Part shown: piece after piece, positions 50,203 to 58,528 of the stretch
How the letters are laid out: every line of letters starts with the position of its first letter
Numbering within the stretch: position 1 is the first letter of the stretch
Source of the DNA: UBA6168 sp031426435
GTDB lineage: Bacteria; Bacteroidota; Bacteroidia; Chitinophagales; Saprospiraceae
Direction: 5' to 3'
Length of the DNA: 64,000 nucleotides
Assembly: GCA_031426435.1 (NCBI GenBank)
Contig: JANPLH010000612.1
Span: 5,893 to 69,892 of the forward strand
The notes under the pieces: model-generated
What the model was told of the DNA's origin: nothing
Databases searched by the model: none
Seen by the model: the letters and a program-made list of their open reading frames with translations, nothing else
Made by a program: the position numbers and the translations under genes

Positions 50203-51033
50203 ATGACCAACACCGCCACCTACAATATCCACCTACCCCAGTTCGAGGGGCCGTTCGACCTCCTGCTGTTCTTCATTGAGCGGGACGAACTGGACATCAA
50301 CGACATTCCCATCCACAAGGTGACGGAGGATTTTCTGACGTACATCCGCCAGATGGAGGCGCTGAACGTGGACCTGGCCAGTGAGTTCATCCTTGTGGCA
50401 GCGACGCTTTGCCGCATCAAGGCGAAGATGCTCATCCCCCGCAAGCCAGTGGACGAGGAGGGCAACGAGATTGACCCACGGGAGGAGCTCGTGACCCGCC
50501 TGCTTGAGTACAAGCGCTACAAGAGCGTGCTCGACGAGATGCGCCAAATGGAGGAAACCCGTGCCCTGCGGGAGCACCGGGGCAATGTGACAAAGGAACT
50601 GCAACAGATAGCCACGAAGGCGTTGGTGGACGTAGAATTGGAAAGCCTCACCCTGTTCAAGTTGCTGAAAACTTTCGAGAAATTGGTGAACCGCATGGAA
50701 ATGGACGACAAGAAACACATCGTACACACCATTGTCAAGTTCGACTACACCATTGCAGCGCAGCAAGACTATATTTTTTCCAAGCTTAAAAAAGGGAAAA
50801 AAACGGATTTCAGGTCGCTGTTTTCGAAGCTGGAAAACCGGATAGCCGCCATTGTGACCTTCCTCGGTCTGCTCGAACTGCTCAACATGCAGTTGGTGGC
50901 CATTACGCAGGGAGAGGGGATGAACAATTTTTGGGTGAGCTTGCCGGAGGAAAATGAGATGATAGTAATTGAAGCAGACATGCCCAGCGAAGCCGACGAA
51001 TCACCTATCACCAGTCACCAATCACCAAACTAA
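50203..51033 (+). CDS. scpA: Segregation and condensation protein A
   Basis: The 276-residue kleisin links the SMC heads during chromosome segregation. The N-terminal FEGPFDLLLFFIERDELDIN, IPIHKVTEDFLTYIRQMEAL and DLASEFILVAATLCRIKAKM are diagnostic. The winged-helix C-terminus (FRSLFSKLENRIAAIVTFLG, LLELLNMQLVAITQ) is present. The last ten residues (SPITSHQSPN) come from a repeated tcaccaatcacc-like DNA word and look like a tail acquired from an intergenic repeat. It overlaps the convergent smpB by four bases. No scpB is seen here. Confidence 0.95.
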   Translation: MTNTATYNIHLPQFEGPFDLLLFFIERDELDINDIPIHKVTEDFLTYIRQMEALNVDLASEFILVAATLCRIKAKMLIPRKPVDEEGNEIDPREELVTRLLEYKRYKSVLDEMRQMEETRALREHRGNVTKELQQIATKALVDVELESLTLFKLLKTFEKLVNRMEMDDKKHIVHTIVKFDYTIAAQQDYIFSKLKKGKKTDFRSLFSKLENRIAAIVTFLGLLELLNMQLVAITQGEGMNNFWVSLPEENEMIVIEADMPSEADESPITSHQSPN

Positions 51034-51497
51034 CTCAACTTCCCCTTCGACTTCATCATCCTGTCAATATCCCGCTTGGAGTCCTTTTCCTTGATAGATT
51101 CCCGTTTGTCGAACGATTTTTTGCCCTGTGCCAAAGCGATTTCTACTTTCACGAAATTGCGGTCGGAGAAGTAAATCTTGTACGGCACAATGCTCATGCC
51201 CTTTTCCTTCACCCTTTTTTCCAGCTTGCGCAATTCGGACTTGTGCAGCAGCAGCTTTCGGTCACGGCGGCTGGGGCGCACGCTATAGGCATTGGCGTTT
51301 TCGTACTCTTTGATGTAAAGGCTCTTTATCCAAAGTTCACCGTTGATGAAAATGCAGTAGGCATCTGTAAGGCCCGCATGGCCAGCTCGTATGGACTTCA
51401 GCTCTGAGCCACCCAGTACAATGCCCGCCTCCAAATTGCTGACAAAATGGAACTCGTGCGAGGCACGGCGGTTGACGATTTCTTTTGTGGTACCCAT
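51030..51497 (-). CDS. smpB: SsrA-binding protein SmpB
   Basis: The 155-residue protein delivers tmRNA to stalled ribosomes. The family blocks are NRRASHEFHFVSNLEAGIVL, GSELKSIRAGHAGLTDAYCI, and the basic tail KKSFDKRESIKEKDSKRDID. The frame starts at a TTG at 51509, but the ATG at 51497 (MGTTKEIVNRR) is typical. The gene is convergent with scpA and shares four bases with it; no tmRNA gene was recognised in the window. Confidence 0.96.
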   Translation of the reverse strand: MGTTKEIVNRRASHEFHFVSNLEAGIVLGGSELKSIRAGHAGLTDAYCIFINGELWIKSLYIKEYENANAYSVRPSRRDRKLLLHKSELRKLEKRVKEKGMSIVPYKIYFSDRNFVKVEIALAQGKKSFDKRESIKEKDSKRDIDRMMKSKGKLS

Positions 51498-51540
51498 AAG
51501 TGGTTTCAAGTTTTGTGTTTCAAGTTTCAGGGGGAAGGGA

Positions 51541-51870
51541 CTACTTCAGTTTTACAGCAGTCCCATACGCTAAAATCTCCGCTGCATTCTGCATCACCAT
51601 CGAAGTCATGAAGCGCACGTTAATAACGGCATCGGCACCGATTCGTTCAGCATCGGCCAACATTCGGTCAAGGGCCTCCTCTCGGGAGTCGGCCAGGAGC
51701 TTGGTGTACTCCGTGATTTCGCCGCCCACTATATTGCGCAAGCCAGCCATGATGTCACGCCCGATGTGGCGTGCCCGCACGGTGCTGCCACGGGCGATGT
51801 CAATCACTTCAATGACTTCCCTGCCCGGGAGGAAGTCCGTCGTGGACATGATAATAGCCTTGTTTTGCAT
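51541..51870 (-). CDS. YbjQ-family (UPF0145) protein
   Basis: The 109-residue protein has the family blocks LPGREVIEVIDIARGSTVRA, RDIMAGLRNIVGGEITEYTK, and ERIGADAVINVRFMTS. YbjQ proteins form pentamers; the function is unknown. Two ATGs are possible (51870 and 51849), and both lie inside the 3' end of the LysE-type gene. The 5' overlap of at least 40 bases means the C-terminal codons of the exporter and N-terminal codons of this protein are read from the same DNA. Confidence 0.88.
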   Translation of the reverse strand: MQNKAIIMSTTDFLPGREVIEVIDIARGSTVRARHIGRDIMAGLRNIVGGEITEYTKLLADSREEALDRMLADAERIGADAVINVRFMTSMVMQNAAEILAYGTAVKLK

Positions 51871-52516
51871 CTGCATTTTCTTTTGAAGGGTAAAACGCCC
51901 GCACGAAAAGCCCAACGCCGATAGCCAGTAGGGCCGCTCCCGCAATTTTTCGCATTAAAAGAATATTCTTGGGTTTGAGCCAACGCCGGATGTATTTGGC
52001 GAGGCCCACCTTGATAGTGTCCGTGAATATAATGGTGCCGAACAGGCCGAGGTAGAAAAGCTGCGCCTGGTCCGGCTTCAGTGCCTGCTTCGTGAAAAGC
52101 GTGGCAGAAACGCCCAGCCAGAAGAAAAAGGTGAAGGGGTTGATGGTGTTGATGAGGAAGCCCGTCGTCAATAGCGACAGCACGGAGGAATGGCGCACGG
52201 CCTTTGGCTGTTGCAGTTTCTCTATCGGTGGTGGTTTTAGGAGCAACATGCTCCCTCCCACTATCAATAAAATGATGCCCCCAGCAATGCTCAGCCAGAA
52301 CTCCAACCCCTCCCATTGCGCTAGCTTGACCACGTAGGACACACCGAAAAACGTGACGGCCACAAATAGCAGGTCGCTAAACCAGATGCCCGCCGATACC
52401 ATGATGCCCGCCCGGAAGCCCTGCTCGATGCTCGTTTGCAACAGCGTAAAGATGATTGGCCCAGTGAGCACACTGAGCACGAGGCCGAGTTTTATACCGT
52501 TCCAAAAAAGCTCCAT
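51809..52516 (-). CDS. LysE-family amino-acid exporter
   Basis: The 235-residue protein has six membrane segments and the LysE/RhtB pattern: LGLVLSVLTGPIIFTLLQTS, GIMVSAGIWFSDLLFVAVTF, and LLTTGFLINTINPFTFFFWL with the conserved NP. It exports an amino acid or related small molecule. The computed frame begins at 52585, but the ATG at 52516 gives the expected N-terminus. The hydrophilic C-terminal tail (YPSKENADAKQGYYHVHDGL) lies over the start of the YbjQ gene, so the tail may be recent. Confidence 0.85.
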   Translation of the reverse strand: MELFWNGIKLGLVLSVLTGPIIFTLLQTSIEQGFRAGIMVSAGIWFSDLLFVAVTFFGVSYVVKLAQWEGLEFWLSIAGGIILLIVGGSMLLLKPPPIEKLQQPKAVRHSSVLSLLTTGFLINTINPFTFFFWLGVSATLFTKQALKPDQAQLFYLGLFGTIIFTDTIKVGLAKYIRRWLKPKNILLMRKIAGAALLAIGVGLFVRAFYPSKENADAKQGYYHVHDGLPPGQGSH

Positions 52517-52620
52517 GATGTGGAAGCCGGACGAGCCGAACTTCAAATTATTTTTTTTAAAATTTTTAATCAGCATGAATGCCAATTGGTTACTGACATT
52601 TCGGCCAAATCAACTGGCAG

Positions 52621-53031
52621 TCAAAAATAAACGGTCGCAACTAATTGACGCCTGCCCCCGTAATTTCGGAACTCGCAAAGATAGATGCCCTGCCAGGTAC
52701 CGAGGTTCAGCCGCCCCTTCGTAATCGGGATACTGACCGAACAACCTGCCAGCACCGATTTCACATGGGCGGGCATGTCGTCTGGCCCTTCGATGGTATG
52801 GGTGAGGAAGGGCAGGTTCTCTGGAACGAGTCGGTTGAAGAACCCCTCAAAATCAACCCTGACCGAAGGGTCGGCGTTTTCGTTGATGGTCAGCCCAGCG
52901 CTCGTGTGCTTGATGAACAGGTGCAACAGGCCTTCCGACGGAAAAGGCCCGGCTTGGCGAAGTACCTCCTCCGTAATCAGGTGGAAGCCACGGTGGTAAG
53001 CAGGAAGCGAGAACTCGATTTGTTTGACCAT
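52621..53031 (-). CDS. YjbQ-family (UPF0047) protein
   Basis: The 136-residue protein has the family signatures GLLHLFIKHTSAGLTINENA, DPSVRVDFEGFF, HTIEGPDDMPAHVKSVLAGC and LGTWQGIYLCEFR. Members form trimers with a metal-like site made by the conserved His, Asp and Glu residues, and some have weak thiamine-phosphate synthase activity. It is divergent from rpoN, and about 100 bases separate it from the exporter gene downstream. Confidence 0.93.
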   Translation of the reverse strand: MVKQIEFSLPAYHRGFHLITEEVLRQAGPFPSEGLLHLFIKHTSAGLTINENADPSVRVDFEGFFNRLVPENLPFLTHTIEGPDDMPAHVKSVLAGCSVSIPITKGRLNLGTWQGIYLCEFRNYGGRRQLVATVYF

Positions 53032-53404
53032 GAATGAAAATGGCGTTGAGGCTTGGCAAAATTAGAAAGATTGGCGCTTTGGCCGTTTTTTTTTAACAGG
53101 CTTTGTTGAAGCTAAACCGTTGCAAGGGAAGGCATCGTGCCAATTTTAAGGGAAATATGCCAATTAAATTAATTTTAATTGGCATATTTTTCGCTAATCA
53201 ATCCGCTCCAACCTGATAACGCTACAAAACGCCTTGTTTTACTGGTATTATTAAAATTTCACATTATTTATTCTCGAAAAAAAATTTCGACTTTTTTTAC
53301 CCCATTACTGGTTTCTTTGAAAAATTTAGTATTATTTTGGAGAAATTTTCCTCTCAGCATTCATTGTGAACAAGCTAAAACGAGAACACTAATCATGTAG
53401 ATCA
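53032..53404. other. AT-rich divergent control region upstream of rpoN
   Basis: The 373 bases hold no gene. They contain the palindrome at 53153-53189 and long A/T runs. A small plus-strand frame from 53179 has no recognisable content. Confidence 0.5.
53153..53189. promoter_or_regulatory. 14-bp palindrome in the yjbQ-rpoN divergent region
   Basis: AAATATGCCAATTA (53153-53166) and TAATTGGCATATTT (53176-53189) are exact reverse complements separated by nine A/T bases. No T-run follows on either strand, so an operator is more likely than a terminator. Confidence 0.5.
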
Positions 53405-54976
53405 ATGCTGAAACAACAACTTACTCAAAAGTTACAACAGAAACTTTCGCCCCAGCAGATACAGCTGATGAAGCTATTGCAGATACCAACTGCGATACTT
53501 GACCAGCGAATCAAAGAAGAACTGGAAGCCAACCCAGCTCTCGAAGAAGGCGACCTCTTAGAGGAAGATTTCCTGGAAATGGGTCGTACCGAAGATGGTA
53601 AGACCGAAGATGATCAGAGCGAACGGGAAAGCGAAAGCGGAGAGAGCGAAAGCGATGGTGAAGTGGACGAACTGGAACGAGAAGAAGTCATGCCAGAGGA
53701 AGAAGTCTTGATTGACGACTACCTTAATGATTATATGGACGATGACGAGGCCAGTTATAAATACCAAGCCGAAGGTAGCGGCCAGGAAGAGGAGAACAAA
53801 ACCCTCCCTGTAGCTGTAGAAGACACCTTTCACGAATACCTCGAAACGCAAATTGGGATGCTCGACTTCAAGGAAGAGCGGGAGCGCATCATTGCAAGGC
53901 AAATCGTCGGTAGTATTGATGACGACGGCTACCTGCGCCGTGAGACCGATGCCATCCTCGATGACCTCGTGTTTTCGCAAAACGTGAGCGCAAGGGCCGA
54001 AGAAATCGAATATTGGCTTGCCAAAATCCAGCGCTTCGACCCGCCGGGCGTGGGTGCCCGCAACTTGCAGGAAAGCCTTTTGCTCCAAATCGAGCACAAG
54101 ATGACCAGGTCGGAGACCTCCTACGACGAGAAGCTCATCTTGGCCATTTCCCGCAAAATCATTGCGACCTACTTCGACGAGTTCACCAAGAAACATTATC
54201 CAAGGCTCCAGCGTCAGCTCAACCTCACCGAAGAGGAACTGAAGGAGGCCATTGACGAAATACTCAAGCTGAACCCGAAGCCTGCCAGCGGCCACGTATC
54301 CAACAGCCGCAGCACGCAGTACATTGTGCCGGACTTCATCATCATCAACAATGATGGCGAATTGGAGCTTTCACTCAACTCCCGCAATGCGCCTGACCTC
54401 CATATCAACAACCACTACCGTGACATGCTGCGCTCCTATAAGCACACCGTGAACGGCCGGCGGGCAACCAACAAGGAAAAAGAGGCCATCCTGTTCATCA
54501 AGCAGAAGATTGACAGCGCCAAATGGTTCATTGATGCCATTCGGCAGCGGCAGCAGACGATGTTCAATACGATGTACGCCATCATGAACTATCAATACGA
54601 GTACTTTGCCAGCGGCGACCAAAAGCGCCTCCGCCCAATGATTTTGAAGGACATCGCTGACATTACCGGATTGGACATCTCGACCGTTTCACGGGTCGCC
54701 AACAGCAAGTTTGTGCAGACGGAATTCGGTACCAAGCGCCTCAAGGATTTCTTCTCGGAGAGCCTCCAGACGCAGGACGGAGAGGAAGTTTCCACTTTGG
54801 AAGTGAAGAAAATACTCACCGACATCATCAGTGCGGAGAACAAACGCAAACCGCTCTCCGACGAGAAATTGAAGAGCATGTTGATGAAAAAGGGCTACAA
54901 CATCGCCCGCCGAACTGTGGCCAAGTACCGTGAGCAATTGAACATCTCGGTAGCGAGGTTACGGAAGGAGCTGTAA
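53405..54976 (+). CDS. rpoN: RNA polymerase sigma-54 factor
   Basis: The 523-residue protein has the sigma-54 plan. The Gln/Leu-rich region I (KLQQKLSPQQIQLMKLLQIP) binds activators. A strongly acidic region II of about 70 residues follows (many Glu/Asp/Ser between 45 and 120). The core-binding domain has WLAKIQRFDPPGVGARNLQE. The DNA-binding domain contains DITGLDISTVSRVANSKFVQ and ends with the RpoN box ARRTVAKYRE near residue 501. It directs transcription that needs AAA+ activators; no such activator gene is in the window. A terminator follows 20 bases after the stop. Confidence 0.97.
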   Translation: MLKQQLTQKLQQKLSPQQIQLMKLLQIPTAILDQRIKEELEANPALEEGDLLEEDFLEMGRTEDGKTEDDQSERESESGESESDGEVDELEREEVMPEEEVLIDDYLNDYMDDDEASYKYQAEGSGQEEENKTLPVAVEDTFHEYLETQIGMLDFKEERERIIARQIVGSIDDDGYLRRETDAILDDLVFSQNVSARAEEIEYWLAKIQRFDPPGVGARNLQESLLLQIEHKMTRSETSYDEKLILAISRKIIATYFDEFTKKHYPRLQRQLNLTEEELKEAIDEILKLNPKPASGHVSNSRSTQYIVPDFIIINNDGELELSLNSRNAPDLHINNHYRDMLRSYKHTVNGRRATNKEKEAILFIKQKIDSAKWFIDAIRQRQQTMFNTMYAIMNYQYEYFASGDQKRLRPMILKDIADITGLDISTVSRVANSKFVQTEFGTKRLKDFFSESLQTQDGEEVSTLEVKKILTDIISAENKRKPLSDEKLKSMLMKKGYNIARRTVAKYREQLNISVARLRKEL

Positions 54977-54995
54977 ATCAACAGCTTACGATATT

Positions 54996-55045
54996 AACAA
55001 AAAGGGCTTCTCCAGCGATGGGGAGGCCCTTTTTGTTTGAAGACA
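54996..55045 (+). terminator. Terminator of rpoN
   Basis: AACAAAAAGGGCTTCTCC pairs with GGGGAGGCCCTTTTTGTT with one mismatch and a short loop, giving a stem of about 17 bp with a T-rich 3' arm. Confidence 0.9.
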
Positions 55046-55161
55046 AGCCAAGAATTAAAAATGAAGAATGGATTGACTTTGGAGTTTTGTTTCAATTTTT
55101 TGACCTTTTTTGTGCTGAACCGCAAAAAATTCAGATTTTTTGAAAAAAAATCCAAAAACTA

Positions 55162-55193
55162 TTGCTTTTCCACTAAAAATGATTTTACCTTAG
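55162..55193 (+). promoter_or_regulatory. Probable promoter of the candidate RNA
   Basis: TTG (55162-55164) and TACCTTAG (55186-55193, two bases from TAnnTTTG) are 21 bases apart. No protein start follows, only the structured stretch that ends in a terminator. Confidence 0.4.
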
Positions 55194-55197
55194 CGTC

Positions 55198-55336
55198 CAG
55201 AAAGTAAGAGTAGTTTTTACACCAAGCTAAAATTTTCACAGAGGCTGTCAAAAGCCTCGTCGAATCAAGATAAATAATTTGGTTTTATTTGGTTAGGGCT
55301 GAGGTAGTGCTGCAAGAGCGCTGCCTCTTTTTTTTT
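55198..55336 (+). ncRNA. Candidate small structured RNA between rpoN and the ECF sigma gene
   Basis: About 139 bases lie between a promoter-like element and a strong terminator. Three pairings can be drawn: an outer helix ACCAAGCTAAAA (55221-55232) with TTTTATTTGGT (55283-55293), an inner hairpin GAGGCT (55241) with AGCCTC (55253), and the terminator stem GAGGTAGTGC (55301) with GCGCTGCCTC (55318) followed by nine Ts. No reading frame of note is present. It could be a regulatory RNA such as a 6S-like RNA, but no family signature was recognised. Confidence 0.45.
55301..55336 (+). terminator. Terminator of the candidate RNA
   Basis: A 10-bp stem with two G-U pairs and a 7-base loop is followed by an uninterrupted run of nine Ts, the strongest T-run in the window. 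Confidence 0.85.
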
Positions 55337-55637
55337 GCCAAAAGCAAAGAACACAAAGCCATGTTGTATTATTTGAGGCTCATTCCAATAGGCTGCTTTT
55401 AACGCTATCCATGCAGCTTTTTCAATTTTCCATAAATTTTTTTATAAAAATTCTGTACCTACCCGACAAGTTTCACGTCAAAAACATAAAATCCCCGCCG
55501 TAAGAAGTTAATTTTCCTATTTTCGTGCAGGACTTTCAAAGTTGTTTTCAATACAACTCATTGATAACCAATATTTTAGGCAACAAACTTGACGATTAAA
55601 GTGTGTTGTCAATAGGAAAATCGCACTTGCCAGTTTG
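55337..55637. other. Leader region of the ECF sigma operon
   Basis: The 301 bases are A/T-rich. TATTTTCG at 55519-55526 is one base from the -7 consensus but lacks a -33 partner. No gene or clear repeat is seen. Confidence 0.4.
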
Positions 55638-56210
55638 ATGGAAACAGAGTACATTTCCACGGAACAGGACATAGACTTGATTAGAAGTTACCTTGCTACG
55701 AAGGACGCAAGGCACTTCACACAGCTATACCGGAGGTATTCAGGTAAGGTATACGGTAAGTGTATATCACTGCTGCGGGAAGAGCATTTGGCAAGGGACG
55801 CCGCACAGGACATTTTCATGAAGATTTTCCTCAACCTCGGTCAATTTGGCGAACAAGCCAAGTTCTCAACTTGGGTCTATTCCATCACCTACAATTACTG
55901 TATAGATGTATTGAGGAAAAAGAAAAAGACCGGCGACATCTTCTCCGATGACATGGAACGTCTCCCCGACATGGTGGAAGAAGTACACGACGAAGCGCTT
56001 TTGACCATGCGATCTGACCGATTGCGAGTGGTTTTGGAGAATATTCCCGTTGGCGACAAGGCCATCTTGTTGATGAAATATCAGGATGACCTTCAAATAA
56101 AAGAGATAGCCGACATGCTCCATAAGACCGAAAGTGCCATAAAAATGAAAATAAAACGGGCCAAGCACAAGGCCCAAATGATTTACGATGAACTATTTCC
56201 CGATGATTAA
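55638..56210 (+). CDS. ECF-type RNA polymerase sigma factor
   Basis: The 190-residue protein has sigma region 2 (FTQLYRRYSGKVYGKCISLL, ARDAAQDIFMKIFLNLGQFG, KFSTWVYSITYNYCIDVLRK) and region 4 (AILLMKYQDDLQIKEIADML, HKTESAIKMKIKRAKHKAQM). It lacks regions 1 and 3, as in extracytoplasmic-function factors. A TTG at 55635 directly precedes the chosen ATG. The small protein encoded 26 bases downstream is the likely co-transcribed partner and may act as its regulator; no classical anti-sigma membrane protein is present. Confidence 0.93.
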   Translation: METEYISTEQDIDLIRSYLATKDARHFTQLYRRYSGKVYGKCISLLREEHLARDAAQDIFMKIFLNLGQFGEQAKFSTWVYSITYNYCIDVLRKKKKTGDIFSDDMERLPDMVEEVHDEALLTMRSDRLRVVLENIPVGDKAILLMKYQDDLQIKEIADMLHKTESAIKMKIKRAKHKAQMIYDELFPDD

Positions 56211-56236
56211 TTAAGGACCAATCGAATAAAATAGTC

Positions 56237-56539
56237 ATGAGCACCGCAAACAGTTTCAAGCAGATCATGGAGGAGGATGCGCTGATGTATCCGACCCCAC
56301 CCGAAATCGAGGAGCACGTCCTCGGTAGCTTGCAGATTTTGTCCATGATGGGGCAGGCCATGGAACTGTACATCCCCAAGGTGTTCGAGATGTTCATCCT
56401 CACCTTGGGAGGCACGGTCAAGGAACTGGACACGGTGGTTAAAAACGAACTGCCAGAAGCCACTCCAGACCCCGATTCGGATAACACCACGCCTGGCATG
56501 GCCGGTACCCACTCGCCCGACGAAGACCTGAAGGACTAA
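56237..56539 (+). CDS. Small acidic-tailed protein paired with the ECF sigma factor
   Basis: The 100-residue protein has no signal peptide. Its middle is hydrophobic and Met-rich (SLQILSMMGQAMELYIPKVF, EMFILTLGGTVKELDTVV) and its last 30 residues are Pro/Asp/Glu-rich (PEATPDPDSDNTTPGMAGTH). No domain was recognised. Tight spacing to the sigma gene suggests a shared transcript and possibly a sigma-binding role, which is inference from position only. Confidence 0.65.
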   Translation: MSTANSFKQIMEEDALMYPTPPEIEEHVLGSLQILSMMGQAMELYIPKVFEMFILTLGGTVKELDTVVKNELPEATPDPDSDNTTPGMAGTHSPDEDLKD

Positions 56540-56567
56540 ATAAGGCAGCCCCTTTTCACGATTTCTT

Positions 56568-56575
56568 TAACTTTG
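56568..56575 (+). promoter_or_regulatory. -7 element for the MscS-type gene
   Basis: TAACTTTG matches TAnnTTTG exactly, 36 bases before the ATG. No -33 TTTG is found, but the match suggests the channel gene can be transcribed apart from the sigma operon. Confidence 0.45.
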
Positions 56576-56610
56576 ACACTCCACAAACAACGGAAAACAA
56601 GGCATACATC

Positions 56611-57432
56611 ATGGATATAGTTGAAATAGTCAAACCCGTACTCACCAGGTTTCTCGGAGCAATCCCTAACGTCATTGGAGCAATCGTAGTCATCCTCGTA
56701 GGTTGGATGCTGGCCAAGGTAGTTTCCAAGGCACTTCAAAAAGTGTTTGAAAGCATCAAAGTAGATAGGTTCGGCGAGAAAATCAACGAGACGGAGTTCG
56801 CCACCAAGGCCAACTTCAAGGTAAAACTTAGCGCCTTTCTTTCCAAATTGGTCTATTACCTGCTGATGCTCGTATTCATCATGGCAGCTACCGACGTGTT
56901 GGGCATGCCCATCGTTTCGCAGATGGTCAGCGACCTGATCACCTATTTGCCCCGTCTGTTGAGTGCGCTGGTGCTATTTGTACTGGGCATTTATTTGGCG
57001 GAGTTCGTGAAAAACATCGTGCTTACCACCACAAGCGCCCTCGGCATTTCCTCCGGCAAAATCATCGCAAACTTCGTCTTCTATTTGATTTTCCTCACGC
57101 TTACCATCAGCGCCTTGGCGCAGGCCAGCATTGAAACCTCGCTGATAACCTCCAACCTGACCGTCATCCTCGGCGGTGTCATACTGGCTTTTTCCATCGG
57201 CTACGGCTTTGCTTCCAAAGATACAATGGCCAATTTCCTCGCATCATTTTACAGCAAGAACAAGGTCAAGGTCGGCGACTATATCCAAGTGGACGGCTCC
57301 AAGGGACGGGTCATTGCCATTGACAGTACCTCCATTACGCTACAAGGAGAGGGAAAAATAATTGTGATACCTTTAATGAAACTTACGTCTGACAAGGTGG
57401 AAATTTTTTCCAACGAAAGGCAGATTAGCTAA
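56611..57432 (+). CDS. MscS-type mechanosensitive channel with conserved TM-helix repeats
   Basis: The 273-residue protein starts with a conserved TM-helix repeat (RFLGAIPNVIGAIVVILVGW), followed by a second at about 110-140 (LPRLLSALVLFVLGIYLAEF). A pore-like helix (VILGGVILAFSIGYGFASKD) follows, then a short MscS beta domain (FYSKNKVKVGDYIQVDGSKG, RVIAIDSTSITLQGEGKIIV). The C-terminal alpha-beta domain of full MscS is missing, which is normal for this subgroup. It would release ions or solutes under membrane tension. Its position after a stress-type sigma factor is consistent with envelope stress. Confidence 0.87.
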   Translation: MDIVEIVKPVLTRFLGAIPNVIGAIVVILVGWMLAKVVSKALQKVFESIKVDRFGEKINETEFATKANFKVKLSAFLSKLVYYLLMLVFIMAATDVLGMPIVSQMVSDLITYLPRLLSALVLFVLGIYLAEFVKNIVLTTTSALGISSGKIIANFVFYLIFLTLTISALAQASIETSLITSNLTVILGGVILAFSIGYGFASKDTMANFLASFYSKNKVKVGDYIQVDGSKGRVIAIDSTSITLQGEGKIIVIPLMKLTSDKVEIFSNERQIS

Positions 57433-57499
57433 TAAAGCATTTTTTTATGTTTATGCCTTGTTAAAATCAACTTTCGTCAATAAAAAATGATACCGAATC

Positions 57500-58456
57500 A
57501 TGACAAAAAAGCTTTTACTCTCCACCCTTGCGCTCGTCGCTATTTGTTTTGCCGTGCAAGCACAATCCGTTGAGGAAATGACGGCAACAAAGGCCGCCAA
57601 AGAAAAAGAACTTAGTGCTTTGGAAGCCCAATTGGCCGACTTGACAGGCAAAGTAGGCGCCCTCAAAGGAGAGGTTACAGACCTGACAGACAAGCTGACC
57701 CCCTACCCACGCTGGGATGTTGGGGCGCTCGGCAATCTGGGCCTGAACTTCGCCGGTTTCAACAGTTGGTTTTCCAAAGGCTCTCCAAACACCCGTGCCG
57801 TCAACATCGGCTTCTCTGGAAATGCCTTCGCAAACCTTGACCAGAAAAAATACTTCTGGCGCAACGGCACCAATCTCACATTGGCTTGGCTCAAATTCGA
57901 TGATGTTGACAACAAGGACGACAATGGCGACTTTCAGGTAGCCGCCGACGCCTTCAACGTCACCTCTCTGTTTGGCTACAAACTCTCAGAAAAATTTGCC
58001 ATATCCACCTTGGGCGAGTACCGTACTTCGATATTGGACGGCAAGTTCAACAACCCCGGCTACCTTGACATTGGGGCAGGAGCAACTTGGACGCCCGTTA
58101 CCGACCTCGTCGTGGTGGTCCACCCGCTGAACTACAATTTTGTATTCTCCAACAGCGATGGTTATGACTATCAAAGTTCGCTCGGCTGCAAAATCCTGGC
58201 TGACTACAAGCGCCAGCTCACCAAGGGCATTGCATGGAAATCGAACCTTTCCGCCTTCTTTAGCTATGAAGGGAGTAACCTTCATAACTGGACTTGGGTC
58301 AACGGCCTAACCACCGCCGTCCGGGGCATCGGTATCGGCTTGGATTTTGGTTTGCGCAGCAACAAACAGGAAGCACTGGCTGCTGGCAAATCGGATAACC
58401 CGCTCCAGACTTATTACATCTTAGGCTTCTCCTATGCCCTTGGCACGAAGAAGTAA
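57500..58456 (+). CDS. DUF3078 outer-membrane beta-barrel protein
   Basis: The 318-residue protein has a signal peptide (KKLLLSTLALVAICFAVQAQ) and a coiled-coil stretch at about 25-65 (TATKAAKEKELSALEAQLAD). The DUF3078 barrel follows (RWDVGALGNLGLNFAGFNSW, FWRNGTNLTLAWLKFDDVDN, YILGFSYALG at the end). The alternating pattern and aromatic C-terminus fit an outer-membrane barrel. The coiled coil before the barrel recalls periplasmic trimerisation segments. The function of the family is unknown. A terminator lies 24 bases downstream. Confidence 0.87.
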   Translation: MTKKLLLSTLALVAICFAVQAQSVEEMTATKAAKEKELSALEAQLADLTGKVGALKGEVTDLTDKLTPYPRWDVGALGNLGLNFAGFNSWFSKGSPNTRAVNIGFSGNAFANLDQKKYFWRNGTNLTLAWLKFDDVDNKDDNGDFQVAADAFNVTSLFGYKLSEKFAISTLGEYRTSILDGKFNNPGYLDIGAGATWTPVTDLVVVVHPLNYNFVFSNSDGYDYQSSLGCKILADYKRQLTKGIAWKSNLSAFFSYEGSNLHNWTWVNGLTTAVRGIGIGLDFGLRSNKQEALAAGKSDNPLQTYYILGFSYALGTKK

Positions 58457-58480
58457 TTTGGGTTGGTTTTGGATAAAAAG

Positions 58481-58520
58481 AGAGCGGGCTGCCTGTGTTC
58501 AGGTATCCCGTTCTTTTTTT
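58481..58520 (+). terminator. Terminator between the DUF3078 gene and the ABC exporter gene
   Basis: AGAGCGGG pairs with CCCGTTCT (one G-U pair) around an 18-base loop, followed by a run of Ts. It also lies just past the stop of the convergent exporter gene. Confidence 0.75.
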
Positions 58521-58528
58521 GATTGACT

